A stretch of 45,171 nucleotides of DNA from a virus, in the IMG/VR virus record IMGVR_UViG_3300049919_000150, positions 1 through 45,171 of that record; one strand, written 5' to 3'. The first letter of the stretch is position 1. Every line of letters begins with the position of its first letter. Position numbers and translations under genes: made by a program. Below, in pieces: positions 25,123 to 32,025 of the stretch. The notes under the pieces are model-generated. The model made no database searches. It had not been told where the DNA came from and saw nothing but the letters and a program-made list of their open reading frames with translations.

Positions 25123-26877
25123 ATGAAATATATTTTATGTTTTTTATTTTCAACAATTGCATTTGCTCAATACCAAAATAATTCAGTTAAGATTATATCT
25201 GGAACTTTGGATTCAATTACGAATCCGATTGTTGTCACAATGCCAGCACCTCCGGTGGGTGGTTCGACTTCAGTATTGCAGACTGCAGCAAATGCTTCAC
25301 TTGCAAGTATGGATGCAACGCTCGCTCTAATTAAAGCCAAAACGGATAACTTGGATGTTTTATTATCAACACGAACGAAACCTGCGGATGCGCAGAATGT
25401 AACACAATCGGGAGTTTGGAATGTTGGTCTTTCAACTGGTTCTAACGTCATTGGCTCTATTTCTAATACTGGTTTTGGAATTACTGGAACACTTCCGGCT
25501 TTTGCTGCTACCCCGACATTTAATATTGGGACTGGTGCTTTTGTTGATCGCACAACTGCTGCTGCTCCATATTCCAATCGACTCAGTGATGGAACATCTT
25601 TCTACGATGCACGATCTATTCGGGCACTGACTTCTGCTGACCAAGTAACGATTGCCAATGCGTCCATTCCTGTCACTGGCACATTCTTCCAAGCTACGCA
25701 ACCTGTGAGTGCAGTATCTTTACCGCTTCCAACTGGGGCCGCAACGTCTGCACTTCAGACGACTGGTAACACTTCACTTGGAACAATAGCTACCAACACA
25801 ACAGGTCTTGCGACAGAAGCTACTGTTACAACCTTATTAAAACCAGCTTCAACACTTGCGGCGGTAACAACGGTTGGAACAATTACAAATCCTGTTACTG
25901 TCAACGCTGGAACAAACTTAAACACAAGCTCATTAAATTTAGAATCAACACAGTCAGCACTAAGTGCGAAAGTGCCAACTGGATTAACTGTGACATCTGG
26001 TAGATTGCAAGTCGAGCTTCCTGCGGGTGGTGGCGGTTTGACAGATACAGAATTAAGAGCAACTCCAGTACCTGTTTCTTTTACAGCTACGAATTTCGAT
26101 ATTAGAGATTTACTTTTCGCAACTGATAAAGTTGATGTGACGGGATCTTCAGTTTCAATAACTGGAACACCTGCTGTCAGTTTGGCATCCACAACTATTT
26201 CAAATTTCCCAGCGACTCAAGCAATTTCTGCTGCAGCTTTACCGCTTCCATCTGGTGCTGCAACATCTGCTTTACAATCAACACAAGATGCTTCAATAAA
26301 TACTTTACTTAAACCTGCATCAACACTTGCAGCGGTGACGACTGTAGGGGCTGTTACACAAATCACAAATGCTTTACCGACCGGAACAAATTCAATCGGA
26401 CAAGTTACGGCAAACATTGGAACAACAGGCGGTCTTGCGCTTGAAACAACTCAGGTCGCAGCGAGTAATAAAATACCATCTGTGTTATCGAATGATCGAA
26501 TGAAAGTTGAAAGTTTTCCATTACCAAATGATTTAGGTGTGACCGCTGTAGGTGCAGCGGCGGCGGCAGTAACTTTAACATTACCTGCATCTGCTGGAAA
26601 CTTTCATTACATAGATTCGATAGAGATCACTCTTTATTCAACAGCCGCAAGAACTGGTGTTGCTGCGCCAATAACTTGCACGACTACGAACTTAAGTGGA
26701 AACCCTGCCTACACATGGGCGACTGCCGGAGCAATTGGAACTGAAAATACCAAGCAGTTACACAGTGCGAATCGTCCGATTAAATCATCAGTAGCAAATA
26801 CTGCAACAACTTTCGTATGTCCGGCTGTCACAGGTGGTCTGTGGCGCATGAACTTGCGATATTCAGTGGGATTATAA
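25123..26877 (+). CDS. Repeat-rich surface/virion protein with signal peptide
   Basis: The 584-residue protein begins with a clear Sec signal peptide (MKYILCFLFSTIAFA, probable cut after residue 15). The rest is Ala/Thr/Ser/Val-rich and repetitive. A module PLPTGAATSALQTTGNTSLG ... LLKPASTLAAVTTVGTITNP near residues 205-265 recurs at about 372-425. Such repeats are frequent in phage tail-associated proteins. A C-terminal domain (VTLTLPASAGNFHYIDSIEI to LWRMNLRYSVGL) looks like a compact beta domain with two cysteine pairs. The signal peptide would send it to the periplasm or surface, which is odd for a virion part. Confidence 0.6.
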   Translation: MKYILCFLFSTIAFAQYQNNSVKIISGTLDSITNPIVVTMPAPPVGGSTSVLQTAANASLASMDATLALIKAKTDNLDVLLSTRTKPADAQNVTQSGVWNVGLSTGSNVIGSISNTGFGITGTLPAFAATPTFNIGTGAFVDRTTAAAPYSNRLSDGTSFYDARSIRALTSADQVTIANASIPVTGTFFQATQPVSAVSLPLPTGAATSALQTTGNTSLGTIATNTTGLATEATVTTLLKPASTLAAVTTVGTITNPVTVNAGTNLNTSSLNLESTQSALSAKVPTGLTVTSGRLQVELPAGGGGLTDTELRATPVPVSFTATNFDIRDLLFATDKVDVTGSSVSITGTPAVSLASTTISNFPATQAISAAALPLPSGAATSALQSTQDASINTLLKPASTLAAVTTVGAVTQITNALPTGTNSIGQVTANIGTTGGLALETTQVAASNKIPSVLSNDRMKVESFPLPNDLGVTAVGAAAAAVTLTLPASAGNFHYIDSIEITLYSTAARTGVAAPITCTTTNLSGNPAYTWATAGAIGTENTKQLHSANRPIKSSVANTATTFVCPAVTGGLWRMNLRYSVGL

Positions 26878-26879
26878 CA

Positions 26880-27029
26880 ATGGCAATATACAACATTCAT
26901 GAAAAGCAAGCGTTAAAAAAAGCAACTGACACTCTGGTTAAAGAGAAGAAAGCAAACAATTTGCTTTACTTAGTTGCCGGATTGATTTTAACTAATTTTA
27001 CAACAATAGCCTATATCTGGCTTAAATAA
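26880..27029 (+). CDS. Tiny membrane protein (49 aa)
   Basis: ATG 26880 comes two bases after the previous stop. The first 25 residues are basic and cytoplasmic in character (HEKQALKKATDTLVKEKKA). The last 23 are one transmembrane helix (LLYLVAGLILTNFTTIAYIW). This could be a pinholin-type or lysis-accessory protein, together with its neighbours. No family is recognised. Confidence 0.5.
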   Translation: MAIYNIHEKQALKKATDTLVKEKKANNLLYLVAGLILTNFTTIAYIWLK

Positions 27030-27043
27030 CCGAGGAGAATCTT

Positions 27044-27277
27044 ATGATGGAAAAACCATTCGACATTAAACAATTGACAGCAGACCTTGCAGCGCAGGGT
27101 TTACCAATGGTTGAAGCAGCAGCAGAAAAAGCTGTTGAGACAATCTTAAACTGGGTTGAGGCTTCTGCTTTAATTCACCCGAACGTATTTGTAAAAGCTG
27201 CAGTTCCTTTAGCAGTCGCTACGATCAAACCGATTGTTGCCGATGCGTTAAATAAAATTGACGGTCAAGTAGGTTAA
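27044..27277 (+). CDS. Small helical protein (77 aa)
   Basis: The gene follows a CGAGGAGA site. The protein is Ala/Val-rich, with amphipathic helices (MVEAAAEKAVETILNWVEAS, FVKAAVPLAVATIKPIVADA) that could be membrane-associated but are not clear transmembrane segments. No family is recognised. It sits in a run of membrane-type genes before the lipoprotein and hydrolase and may belong to the lysis set. Confidence 0.5.
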   Translation: MMEKPFDIKQLTADLAAQGLPMVEAAAEKAVETILNWVEASALIHPNVFVKAAVPLAVATIKPIVADALNKIDGQVG

Positions 27278-27282
27278 TTCAT

Positions 27283-27564
27283 ATGGACTTAACTATAACA
27301 ACTAAAGAATTATTTAATACTTTTATTGCATTAGTTAAGTCCTACGCCTTAAAGACAGTCATGGGATTGTCCGGCTTCAGACTTTGGGTTGCGAAATTAA
27401 TCATTAATCAGGCAATCAATCTTTTAAAAAAAATTGCGGTACTCGCTGAACAAGATGTACTGACACGAGAGAGGTTAGCAAAATATGCCGAAATTATTAC
27501 AAACCCTACTACGACACCTGAAGAACGTAGGAAAGCTGACAACGATTTTCTTTCTGGTAAGTAG
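27283..27564 (+). CDS. Small hydrophobic/amphipathic protein (93 aa)
   Basis: The protein has two hydrophobic helices at about residues 10-28 (LFNTFIALVKSYALKTVMG) and 32-55 (FRLWVAKLIINQAINLLKKIA), then a charged helix (TRERLAKYAEIITNPTTTPE). The last 80 bases overlap out of frame with the lipoprotein gene. This layout recalls inner/outer spanin pairs, but a clean N-terminal membrane anchor is lacking. Function is unknown. Confidence 0.5.
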   Translation: MDLTITTKELFNTFIALVKSYALKTVMGLSGFRLWVAKLIINQAINLLKKIAVLAEQDVLTRERLAKYAEIITNPTTTPEERRKADNDFLSGK

Positions 27565-27808
27565 TTGTTCAAAAGTAGGAATCGTCTTACACTCTTACGA
27601 TGTTAAAGAAAAATCTTTCAACCGATATAAAATTACAGCGATTGATGAAGTGAAATGTGAATTGGTTTTAAAAGACCTTCCACCTATCGCGGCGGATGAC
27701 CCATCACTTGACGGTGCAGTGCTTGTGACAAAGGAACATTTCGCAAGACTTCAAACTGATGCAAAAACAGAATGTGAAAATGCAAAACCTAAAACATCTA
27801 ATCCTTAA
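27485..27808 (+). CDS. Lipoprotein, possible outer-membrane spanin
   Basis: The 107-residue protein begins with basic residues and a hydrophobic stretch ending in a lipobox (LTTIFFLVSSC, lipidated Cys about residue 28). The mature part is about 80 residues of mixed charge with Pro and Lys near the end. The ATG lies inside the preceding gene behind GAGAGG, as o-spanin genes often overlap their partner. The mature domain has no known signature. It could be an o-spanin, or a conversion lipoprotein expressed late. Confidence 0.5.
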   Translation: MPKLLQTLLRHLKNVGKLTTIFFLVSSCSKVGIVLHSYDVKEKSFNRYKITAIDEVKCELVLKDLPPIAADDPSLDGAVLVTKEHFARLQTDAKTECENAKPKTSNP

Positions 27809-28376
27809 ATTATTTACTCCAATTCAAAAATGGATTCAACGACTCGGTTATATTGAATCCGAATTTACTGTTCAAATAATTCGGGATATTTCTTATAAAA
27901 TTAAAGCTGGAGACGTACTGTTAAGTTACGAATCTGGACGATATACTTCTGCATTTATTAAAGGTGAATGGGATCATGCTGCGATTGTTGACGATGAATT
28001 ATTTGTTATCGAAGCTGTTGGTGATAAAATTGTGAAGGGTAAAAATATCGGTGGAGTTCGACGTGTCGAGCTTCAAGAATGGTTATGGAAGAAGAACCAT
28101 GTTGTCGTGTTGAGACACTATGATTTTTACACAAGACTTCAAGCTGCAATAAAATCTAAAACATTTATTGGTCGAAGTTATGATTATCAATTTAAACACG
28201 GTGAAGAAACTCTTTATTGTTCGGAACTGGTCCACAGTTCTTACAAACATTTTGATAAATTATTTATGATTGATATTTCTGATGATAAAGAAATTCTTCC
28301 AATTGATTATTTGAAAGAACCTTCACTACGCGAATACTACAACTCTCGAAAAGATTTATTAACTTTTAATAGTTAA
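27780..28376 (+). CDS. YiiX/YebB-like permuted NlpC/P60 hydrolase
   Basis: The protein (198 residues from ATG 27780; ATG 27759 is an in-frame alternative) carries the permuted papain-fold pattern. AGDVLLSYESGRYTSAFIKG leads to a catalytic His block WDHAAIV (H66), then E78 in VIEAVGD, and the Cys block YDYQFKHGEETLYCSELVHS (C147). YiiX/YebB-like members cleave amide or ester bonds in cell-wall or lipid substrates. An N-terminal amphipathic helix (LKHLILKLFTPIQKWIQRLG) may bind membrane. It is the last late gene and overlaps the opposite-strand gene end by 18 bases. Confidence 0.75.
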   Translation: MQNLKHLILKLFTPIQKWIQRLGYIESEFTVQIIRDISYKIKAGDVLLSYESGRYTSAFIKGEWDHAAIVDDELFVIEAVGDKIVKGKNIGGVRRVELQEWLWKKNHVVVLRHYDFYTRLQAAIKSKTFIGRSYDYQFKHGEETLYCSELVHSSYKHFDKLFMIDISDDKEILPIDYLKEPSLREYYNSRKDLLTFNS

Positions 28377-28613
28377 ATGAACTGTCTTTCCAGTGGGACC
28401 TTTAGTCCCTTCGATCAACAGTTTTAAACCCAGCCTGTAAGTTTGGGATTTTGCAATCATTCGTCTGATCGCAGACCCTACTACCGTCGATGGGTTCGCT
28501 GGGGTTTTCGAGTCCAAGTAAAGATGGTCTGCAATCTGTTTCAGTGTTGCTGACTTGTTCGTCTTTAAAAATTCTAAAATTATGTTTTCGTTTGTACTTA
28601 ATTGTCTGACCAT
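28359..28613 (-). CDS. Winged-helix DNA-binding protein
   Basis: The 84-residue protein is a small winged helix: LSTNENIILEFLKTNKSATL, KQIADHLYL (recognition region), then a long helix (VVGSAIRRMIAKSQTYRL) and a two-strand wing with GPTGKTVHLTI. It has its own GAGG site and an in-frame TAA directly before the ATG, so it is not a frameshift extension. Almost the whole gene overlaps the 134-residue frame on the same strand in another frame. It may be a repressor or regulator of the early-late switch; the target is unknown. Confidence 0.7.
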   Translation of the reverse strand: MVRQLSTNENIILEFLKTNKSATLKQIADHLYLDSKTPANPSTVVGSAIRRMIAKSQTYRLGLKLLIEGTKGPTGKTVHLTIKS

Positions 28614-28806
28614 TTAAAAGCCTCTCAGTATTGTGTAAATTTCTAATATGACGAATCACCTTAACACCTTCATTTCGCATAATCAAGTCGGCAGGTGAAG
28701 CCTTTAAACAGGATGTGACAGTATTCATCCACTGGTACGTTCGGAGCGCAGAGTACCCTTTTTTATTCAGGTACTCTAATATTTCATTATGAATCACTGA
28801 GTTCAT
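28402..28806 (-). CDS. Hypothetical protein (134 aa) overprinted by winged-helix gene
   Basis: The ATG overlaps the DNA polymerase stop (ATGA), so translation is probably coupled. Residues 1-66 look like a real folded domain (IHNEILEYLNKKGYSALRTY, LKASPADLIMRNEGVKVIRH), perhaps a second winged helix. Residues 67-134 lie over the winged-helix gene in another frame and are of low protein-like quality (Asn, Pro, Asp-rich). Either two genes truly share DNA, or an old or sequencing indel has split a longer protein. Confidence 0.5.
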   Translation of the reverse strand: MNSVIHNEILEYLNKKGYSALRTYQWMNTVTSCLKASPADLIMRNEGVKVIRHIRNLHNTERLLNGQTIKYKRKHNFRIFKDEQVSNTETDCRPSLLGLENPSEPIDGSRVCDQTNDCKIPNLQAGFKTVDRRD

Positions 28807-30737
28807 ATTAAAAGCTTTTCAACTTCTGAAATGTAATAATTATAGTCAAGTGAGTCCCAATGAAAATCTTTCACATGATTACACTGCCTGACCAGTTTAC
28901 CAGATTCAATTCCAGTTTTAATTTGAAACTCATATTTCTTTTTATTTTTACTGTGGATTCTTTCATCCCAAGTTTGCGGTGGGAGTGATTTTAAAATTGA
29001 ATTATACATTTCATCACTGAGTCCATTCTTCCGTTTAAATTCTCCAGCAGCACCCTTGGGTTTCGCAATCTTAAACATCGGTTGACCTGACGTTGAGACA
29101 TAATACCTGACAGTTTTAGAACAGACTTGATCACCAATATAAAGCTGCGCACCCTTCGGAGTTTTATATCGAAGCATAAAATCGAAAGGATCTGTGATAA
29201 GTCTTACAGCAAACTCAGGGTTAATATCATTGAGTAACACAAAGCGAACTGCTTTCTGTACAACCATAGATGAGAAATCTTTATTCCAAACACCATCGTA
29301 ATCCTTGTCAGTTTCAGGGAACCAGTACGCACCTTTCGCTTTTACTTTTTGAGTGCGTGTCACAGCGATATAATTATTCACATCACGAATCAGCATCTTA
29401 GAGTAAAATGCTTCTTCAAGTTCAAGACCTGTCATCAACTGCCAGCTCTCTTTGTAAATATTAATCCATTCAATCGCTGACTTATGAGCATAAACAGTCA
29501 CACCATCCGTGTTGACCTGAATCGGCTTCACGTTTGGAATTGAAAATAATAATTCACATAACTGAAGGATTTGAAGCTGACCATTGATTGTAATCTTCAA
29601 CATATATGAAGGATCATAAAGTGGTGAATATGGATTGTTACTATTTCCATACGCACCATTTAGTGCGAGTTTGTACATGGCATTTAAAGCTGTACCCTTT
29701 GCGTGTTCAAATCTTTTCTTTTTAAGTGATTCGTATTTTTCAACAAATGATTCCCCAAGGTGCATTGGGTAAAACTTATTTACAATACCGAGACTTGGAT
29801 AAAGTGAGGCAACATCCAGATCAATAATTTGCCAGTCATCGCTGGATTCAAACTTCTGGTTTTCGACTGACCCATGAATACCGCCGATACCAAAGTCAAA
29901 AGTAAAGCCTTTGATTTCTTTAGTCAGTTTTATATTGTCGTCACCATACGAAGTCCACGTCTGCTGCTCGAACCACTCACGGACTGATTGATATTCCTGA
30001 TCATGAAACTGAATTTTCGGTAAAATAATTCGACCAAGATTCACACATGTAATGATTGTTTGATTCGGAGTTCTGTTATCAGACTTGTAACACTTATCAC
30101 GACCAATCTCTTTAATCAGAAACTCAGTACCAATCTTTACGTCAGAGAAATTTAAAACATCCCCACGGATCATTTTGGCATCAACAATATCTTTACGCAT
30201 TTTAATTAAGTGTGTGCATTTATCTAAAAACTTTTTAGTTTCAGCAACGTCATGAATATTATATTGAATCAGAATATCTTTTTCACGATCTGTCAGATCA
30301 CGAACTTCAAATGGAAGATCCTCAACACTTTCAGATCGCATTGCACATTGCAGTGCTTTCAAAGAAGTCGCACGATTTTTATTATCGAAGTGATTTATTT
30401 TTAATAAGTCGATTTGTTTTAATTTGCGATCACTTTCCCAGATAGGCTGAAGTGCGTCGCGATTTGTAAAGATTAAGTTAGTGAGGTCAGTAACAGATTG
30501 ATTAGTAAATGTCTCAGAATTAAGTAACAAGGTATGAAGAAAGTGATAGTCAAAACCAATGTTATTGTAACCCACAAAATAATGTTTTTCATAATACTCC
30601 AAAAATTTAATAAGTTCATGCTTCTGATTTTTACGATCAGACATTTCATAAATAAACCATTGATCTAATTCGCAATCATACCCGCAGAATGTGAAGATAT
30701 TTGGGTAAGTTTCTAAATCATACACCATAAATTTCAT
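28803..30737 (-). CDS. Family B DNA polymerase with 3'-5' exonuclease
   Basis: The 644-residue protein has exonuclease motifs DLE (D7, E9), VGYNNIGFDYHF (55-66) and YNIHD (159-163). Polymerase motif A is DLDVASLYPS (catalytic D308), motif B KLALNGAYG (356-364) and motif C VNTDG (408-412, catalytic D411). A KAKGAYWF block follows. It is shorter than T4-type enzymes, and protein-priming TPR insertions are not evident. It replicates phage DNA, probably with the PrimPol-ATPase and SSB encoded upstream. Motif C has Asn in place of the usual first Asp of DTD, while the essential second Asp is kept. An AGGAC site precedes the ATG. Confidence 0.88.
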   Translation of the reverse strand: MKFMVYDLETYPNIFTFCGYDCELDQWFIYEMSDRKNQKHELIKFLEYYEKHYFVGYNNIGFDYHFLHTLLLNSETFTNQSVTDLTNLIFTNRDALQPIWESDRKLKQIDLLKINHFDNKNRATSLKALQCAMRSESVEDLPFEVRDLTDREKDILIQYNIHDVAETKKFLDKCTHLIKMRKDIVDAKMIRGDVLNFSDVKIGTEFLIKEIGRDKCYKSDNRTPNQTIITCVNLGRIILPKIQFHDQEYQSVREWFEQQTWTSYGDDNIKLTKEIKGFTFDFGIGGIHGSVENQKFESSDDWQIIDLDVASLYPSLGIVNKFYPMHLGESFVEKYESLKKKRFEHAKGTALNAMYKLALNGAYGNSNNPYSPLYDPSYMLKITINGQLQILQLCELLFSIPNVKPIQVNTDGVTVYAHKSAIEWINIYKESWQLMTGLELEEAFYSKMLIRDVNNYIAVTRTQKVKAKGAYWFPETDKDYDGVWNKDFSSMVVQKAVRFVLLNDINPEFAVRLITDPFDFMLRYKTPKGAQLYIGDQVCSKTVRYYVSTSGQPMFKIAKPKGAAGEFKRKNGLSDEMYNSILKSLPPQTWDERIHSKNKKKYEFQIKTGIESGKLVRQCNHVKDFHWDSLDYNYYISEVEKLLI

Positions 30738-30751
30738 ATAACGTCCTAACT

Positions 30752-30777
30752 AAAAAGCCGAATTGGATTAGCTCGGC
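30752..30777 (-). terminator. Intrinsic terminator before DNA polymerase gene
   Basis: On the minus strand GCCGA (30773-30777) pairs with TCGGC (30757-30761) across an 11-base loop, followed at once by a run of five T. The stem is short, so the terminator is probably leaky. It lies between the 108-residue gene and DNA polymerase, both on the minus strand, so polymerase expression would need read-through or another promoter. Confidence 0.6.
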
Positions 30778-30822
30778 AAACACTATTGGCGCGGAAACAT
30801 CAATAACCGCATCCGAAATTAA

Positions 30823-31149
30823 TTAAAAGGGAGGAGCTTGAATTTCAGAAACTGGTTCAGTAGCTGCTGGTTTTTTCTTGCGTGAAATCCAGATGTGACC
30901 TGATTCTTCATCGAACTTAATTCCATAGTCATCGTGTGAAAAATCTTCTGGCAATGTTCCAAGAGCTGTGCACTTATCAGCTAAAGAATTGAAATATTCT
31001 TTTACTTTAACAGCAGCTTGTTCGTGAACAACTTCAATTTCAGCGTGAAGTTTAGTTACAGTTTCTTGAAATCCTGCCATCTGACTCATATATAAATCAT
31101 GAGCTGCTTTGATTTCTTCGTTCTTATTTATGTCTGCTACAAATCGCAT
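30823..31149 (-). CDS. Hypothetical protein (108 aa) with SSB-like C-terminal tip
   Basis: The protein starts after an AAGGA site. Residues 8-65 are helical with coiled-coil character (MAGFQETVTKLHAEIEVVHE, AAVKVKEYFNSLADKC). A short strand region follows (DYGIKFDEESGHIWISRKKK), then a Pro/acidic tail ending APPF. The tail resembles the C-terminal hook of bacterial SSB (DDDIPF-like), which recruits replication proteins. It lies between the SSB-like gene and DNA polymerase, so a replication accessory role is plausible but unproven. Confidence 0.55.
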   Translation of the reverse strand: MRFVADINKNEEIKAAHDLYMSQMAGFQETVTKLHAEIEVVHEQAAVKVKEYFNSLADKCTALGTLPEDFSHDDYGIKFDEESGHIWISRKKKPAATEPVSEIQAPPF

Positions 31150-31163
31150 TTCTTTTCCTTTGG

Positions 31164-31190
31164 TTAAAACCCCGAACTTAATCGGGGGTT
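31164..31190 (-). terminator. Intrinsic terminator after SSB-like gene
   Basis: On the minus strand CCCCGA (31182-31187) pairs with TCGGGG (31170-31175) across a six-base loop and is followed by TTTT. It starts 10 bases after the stop of the SSB-like gene. The GC-rich stem and U-tract make this a convincing rho-independent terminator. Confidence 0.8.
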
Positions 31191-31196
31191 GTTAAA

Positions 31197-32024
31197 TTAT
31201 CGTTGACCGAATGGGAATCCACTGACTGCTGTTGGTTGTGGAGCCTGCTGCTGCATCGAAGGTTGTGGTGGAAGACCCACTTGACCCTGTGGTTGATGCT
31301 GTGGAGCCTGTTGCTGCATCGGAGCCTGTTGATACTGCTGATGCTGTGGAGGCAACACATTCCAATTCTGTGGAACTTGCTGCTGCTGAGGCGGAGCCTG
31401 AAAACTCATTTGTGCCGGAGGTATTTGATATCCAGCAGGCATCTGTGGTGCAGAAGTACCAAACATCGAATCAACACTCGGTCTAGAAATAATAGCATTA
31501 CCTACCTGTTGCATACGAACACCCATTGGGTTCAAATATAAACCTGCTTTACCGCGACCAATAGCCGGATGACCTGCTACATTCAAAGTGACTTCAACAT
31601 AATCGCCCGACTTAAAACCCGACTGAACTACCATATTATTCGTACCATCATGGATAGCATAAGCTGGTGCTATTCGCGTTTTGCAAGCAAAAACATTATG
31701 AAGCGCATAACCCTCTCGCGTATTGAAAGGTAAACCTTTACTATCAAAACCATCACCATCTTGAACTTTCCATGCAAAGTCTTTTGGATAATTACCTGAT
31801 GGAAATATTTTTCGAGCTTCTGCTTCACACAATGTTAAAATCTCACCACAATGAGTTTTTGGTATTGCTAAACCAAATCCAAACTCAATTTTTGGAGACC
31901 CATCTTGATTGAATTGTAAAGCACCTGTATTCATGTCTTTTATTTGCTGACCTTTAAAAAGATCCCCAACTGTCCAAACAATGCGACCATACACTACAAT
32001 ACCTGTTTGTTTTTTGTCTTCCAT
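31197..32024 (-). CDS. Single-stranded DNA-binding protein (DUF2815-like) with Gln/Pro-rich tail
   Basis: Residues 1-180 have the features of a phage OB-fold ssDNA-binding protein of the DUF2815 type: TGIVVYGRIVWTVGDLFKG, FGFGLAIPKTHCGE and the signature SGDYVEVTLNVAGHPAIGRG followed by KAGLYLNPMGVRMQQVGNAI. Residues about 182-275 are a disordered tail made mostly of Gln, Pro, Met and Ala with clustered Gln runs. The protein should coat ssDNA at forks. It is first downstream of the Cas4/RecB-like nuclease gene, two bases away, with AGGAG at its start. The tail is unusual and may drive self-association. Confidence 0.8.
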   Translation of the reverse strand: MEDKKQTGIVVYGRIVWTVGDLFKGQQIKDMNTGALQFNQDGSPKIEFGFGLAIPKTHCGEILTLCEAEARKIFPSGNYPKDFAWKVQDGDGFDSKGLPFNTREGYALHNVFACKTRIAPAYAIHDGTNNMVVQSGFKSGDYVEVTLNVAGHPAIGRGKAGLYLNPMGVRMQQVGNAIISRPSVDSMFGTSAPQMPAGYQIPPAQMSFQAPPQQQQVPQNWNVLPPQHQQYQQAPMQQQAPQHQPQGQVGLPPQPSMQQQAPQPTAVSGFPFGQR

Positions 32025-32025
32025 T

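Noticed and set aside
25167-26192. Long open frames on the minus strand opposite the signal-peptide protein
   Set aside because: They mirror the Ala/Thr/Val repeat codons of the plus-strand gene, lack ribosome-binding sites and break the uniform strand direction of this module.
28388-28412. Bidirectional terminator at the convergent gene ends (GGGAC/GTCCC)
   Set aside because: The 5-bp stem lies within the winged-helix coding region and has no U-tract on either strand.
28612-28618. Programmed -1 frameshift at a T_TTA_AAT slippery heptamer
   Set aside because: A -1 shift here meets a stop after four codons and does not enter the winged-helix frame, which is +1 and has its own start site with an in-frame stop before it.
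31203-31541. Trp/Leu-rich plus-strand frames opposite the SSB tail
   Set aside because: They are the antisense of CAG/CCA-rich codons for the Gln/Pro tail and have no start signals.
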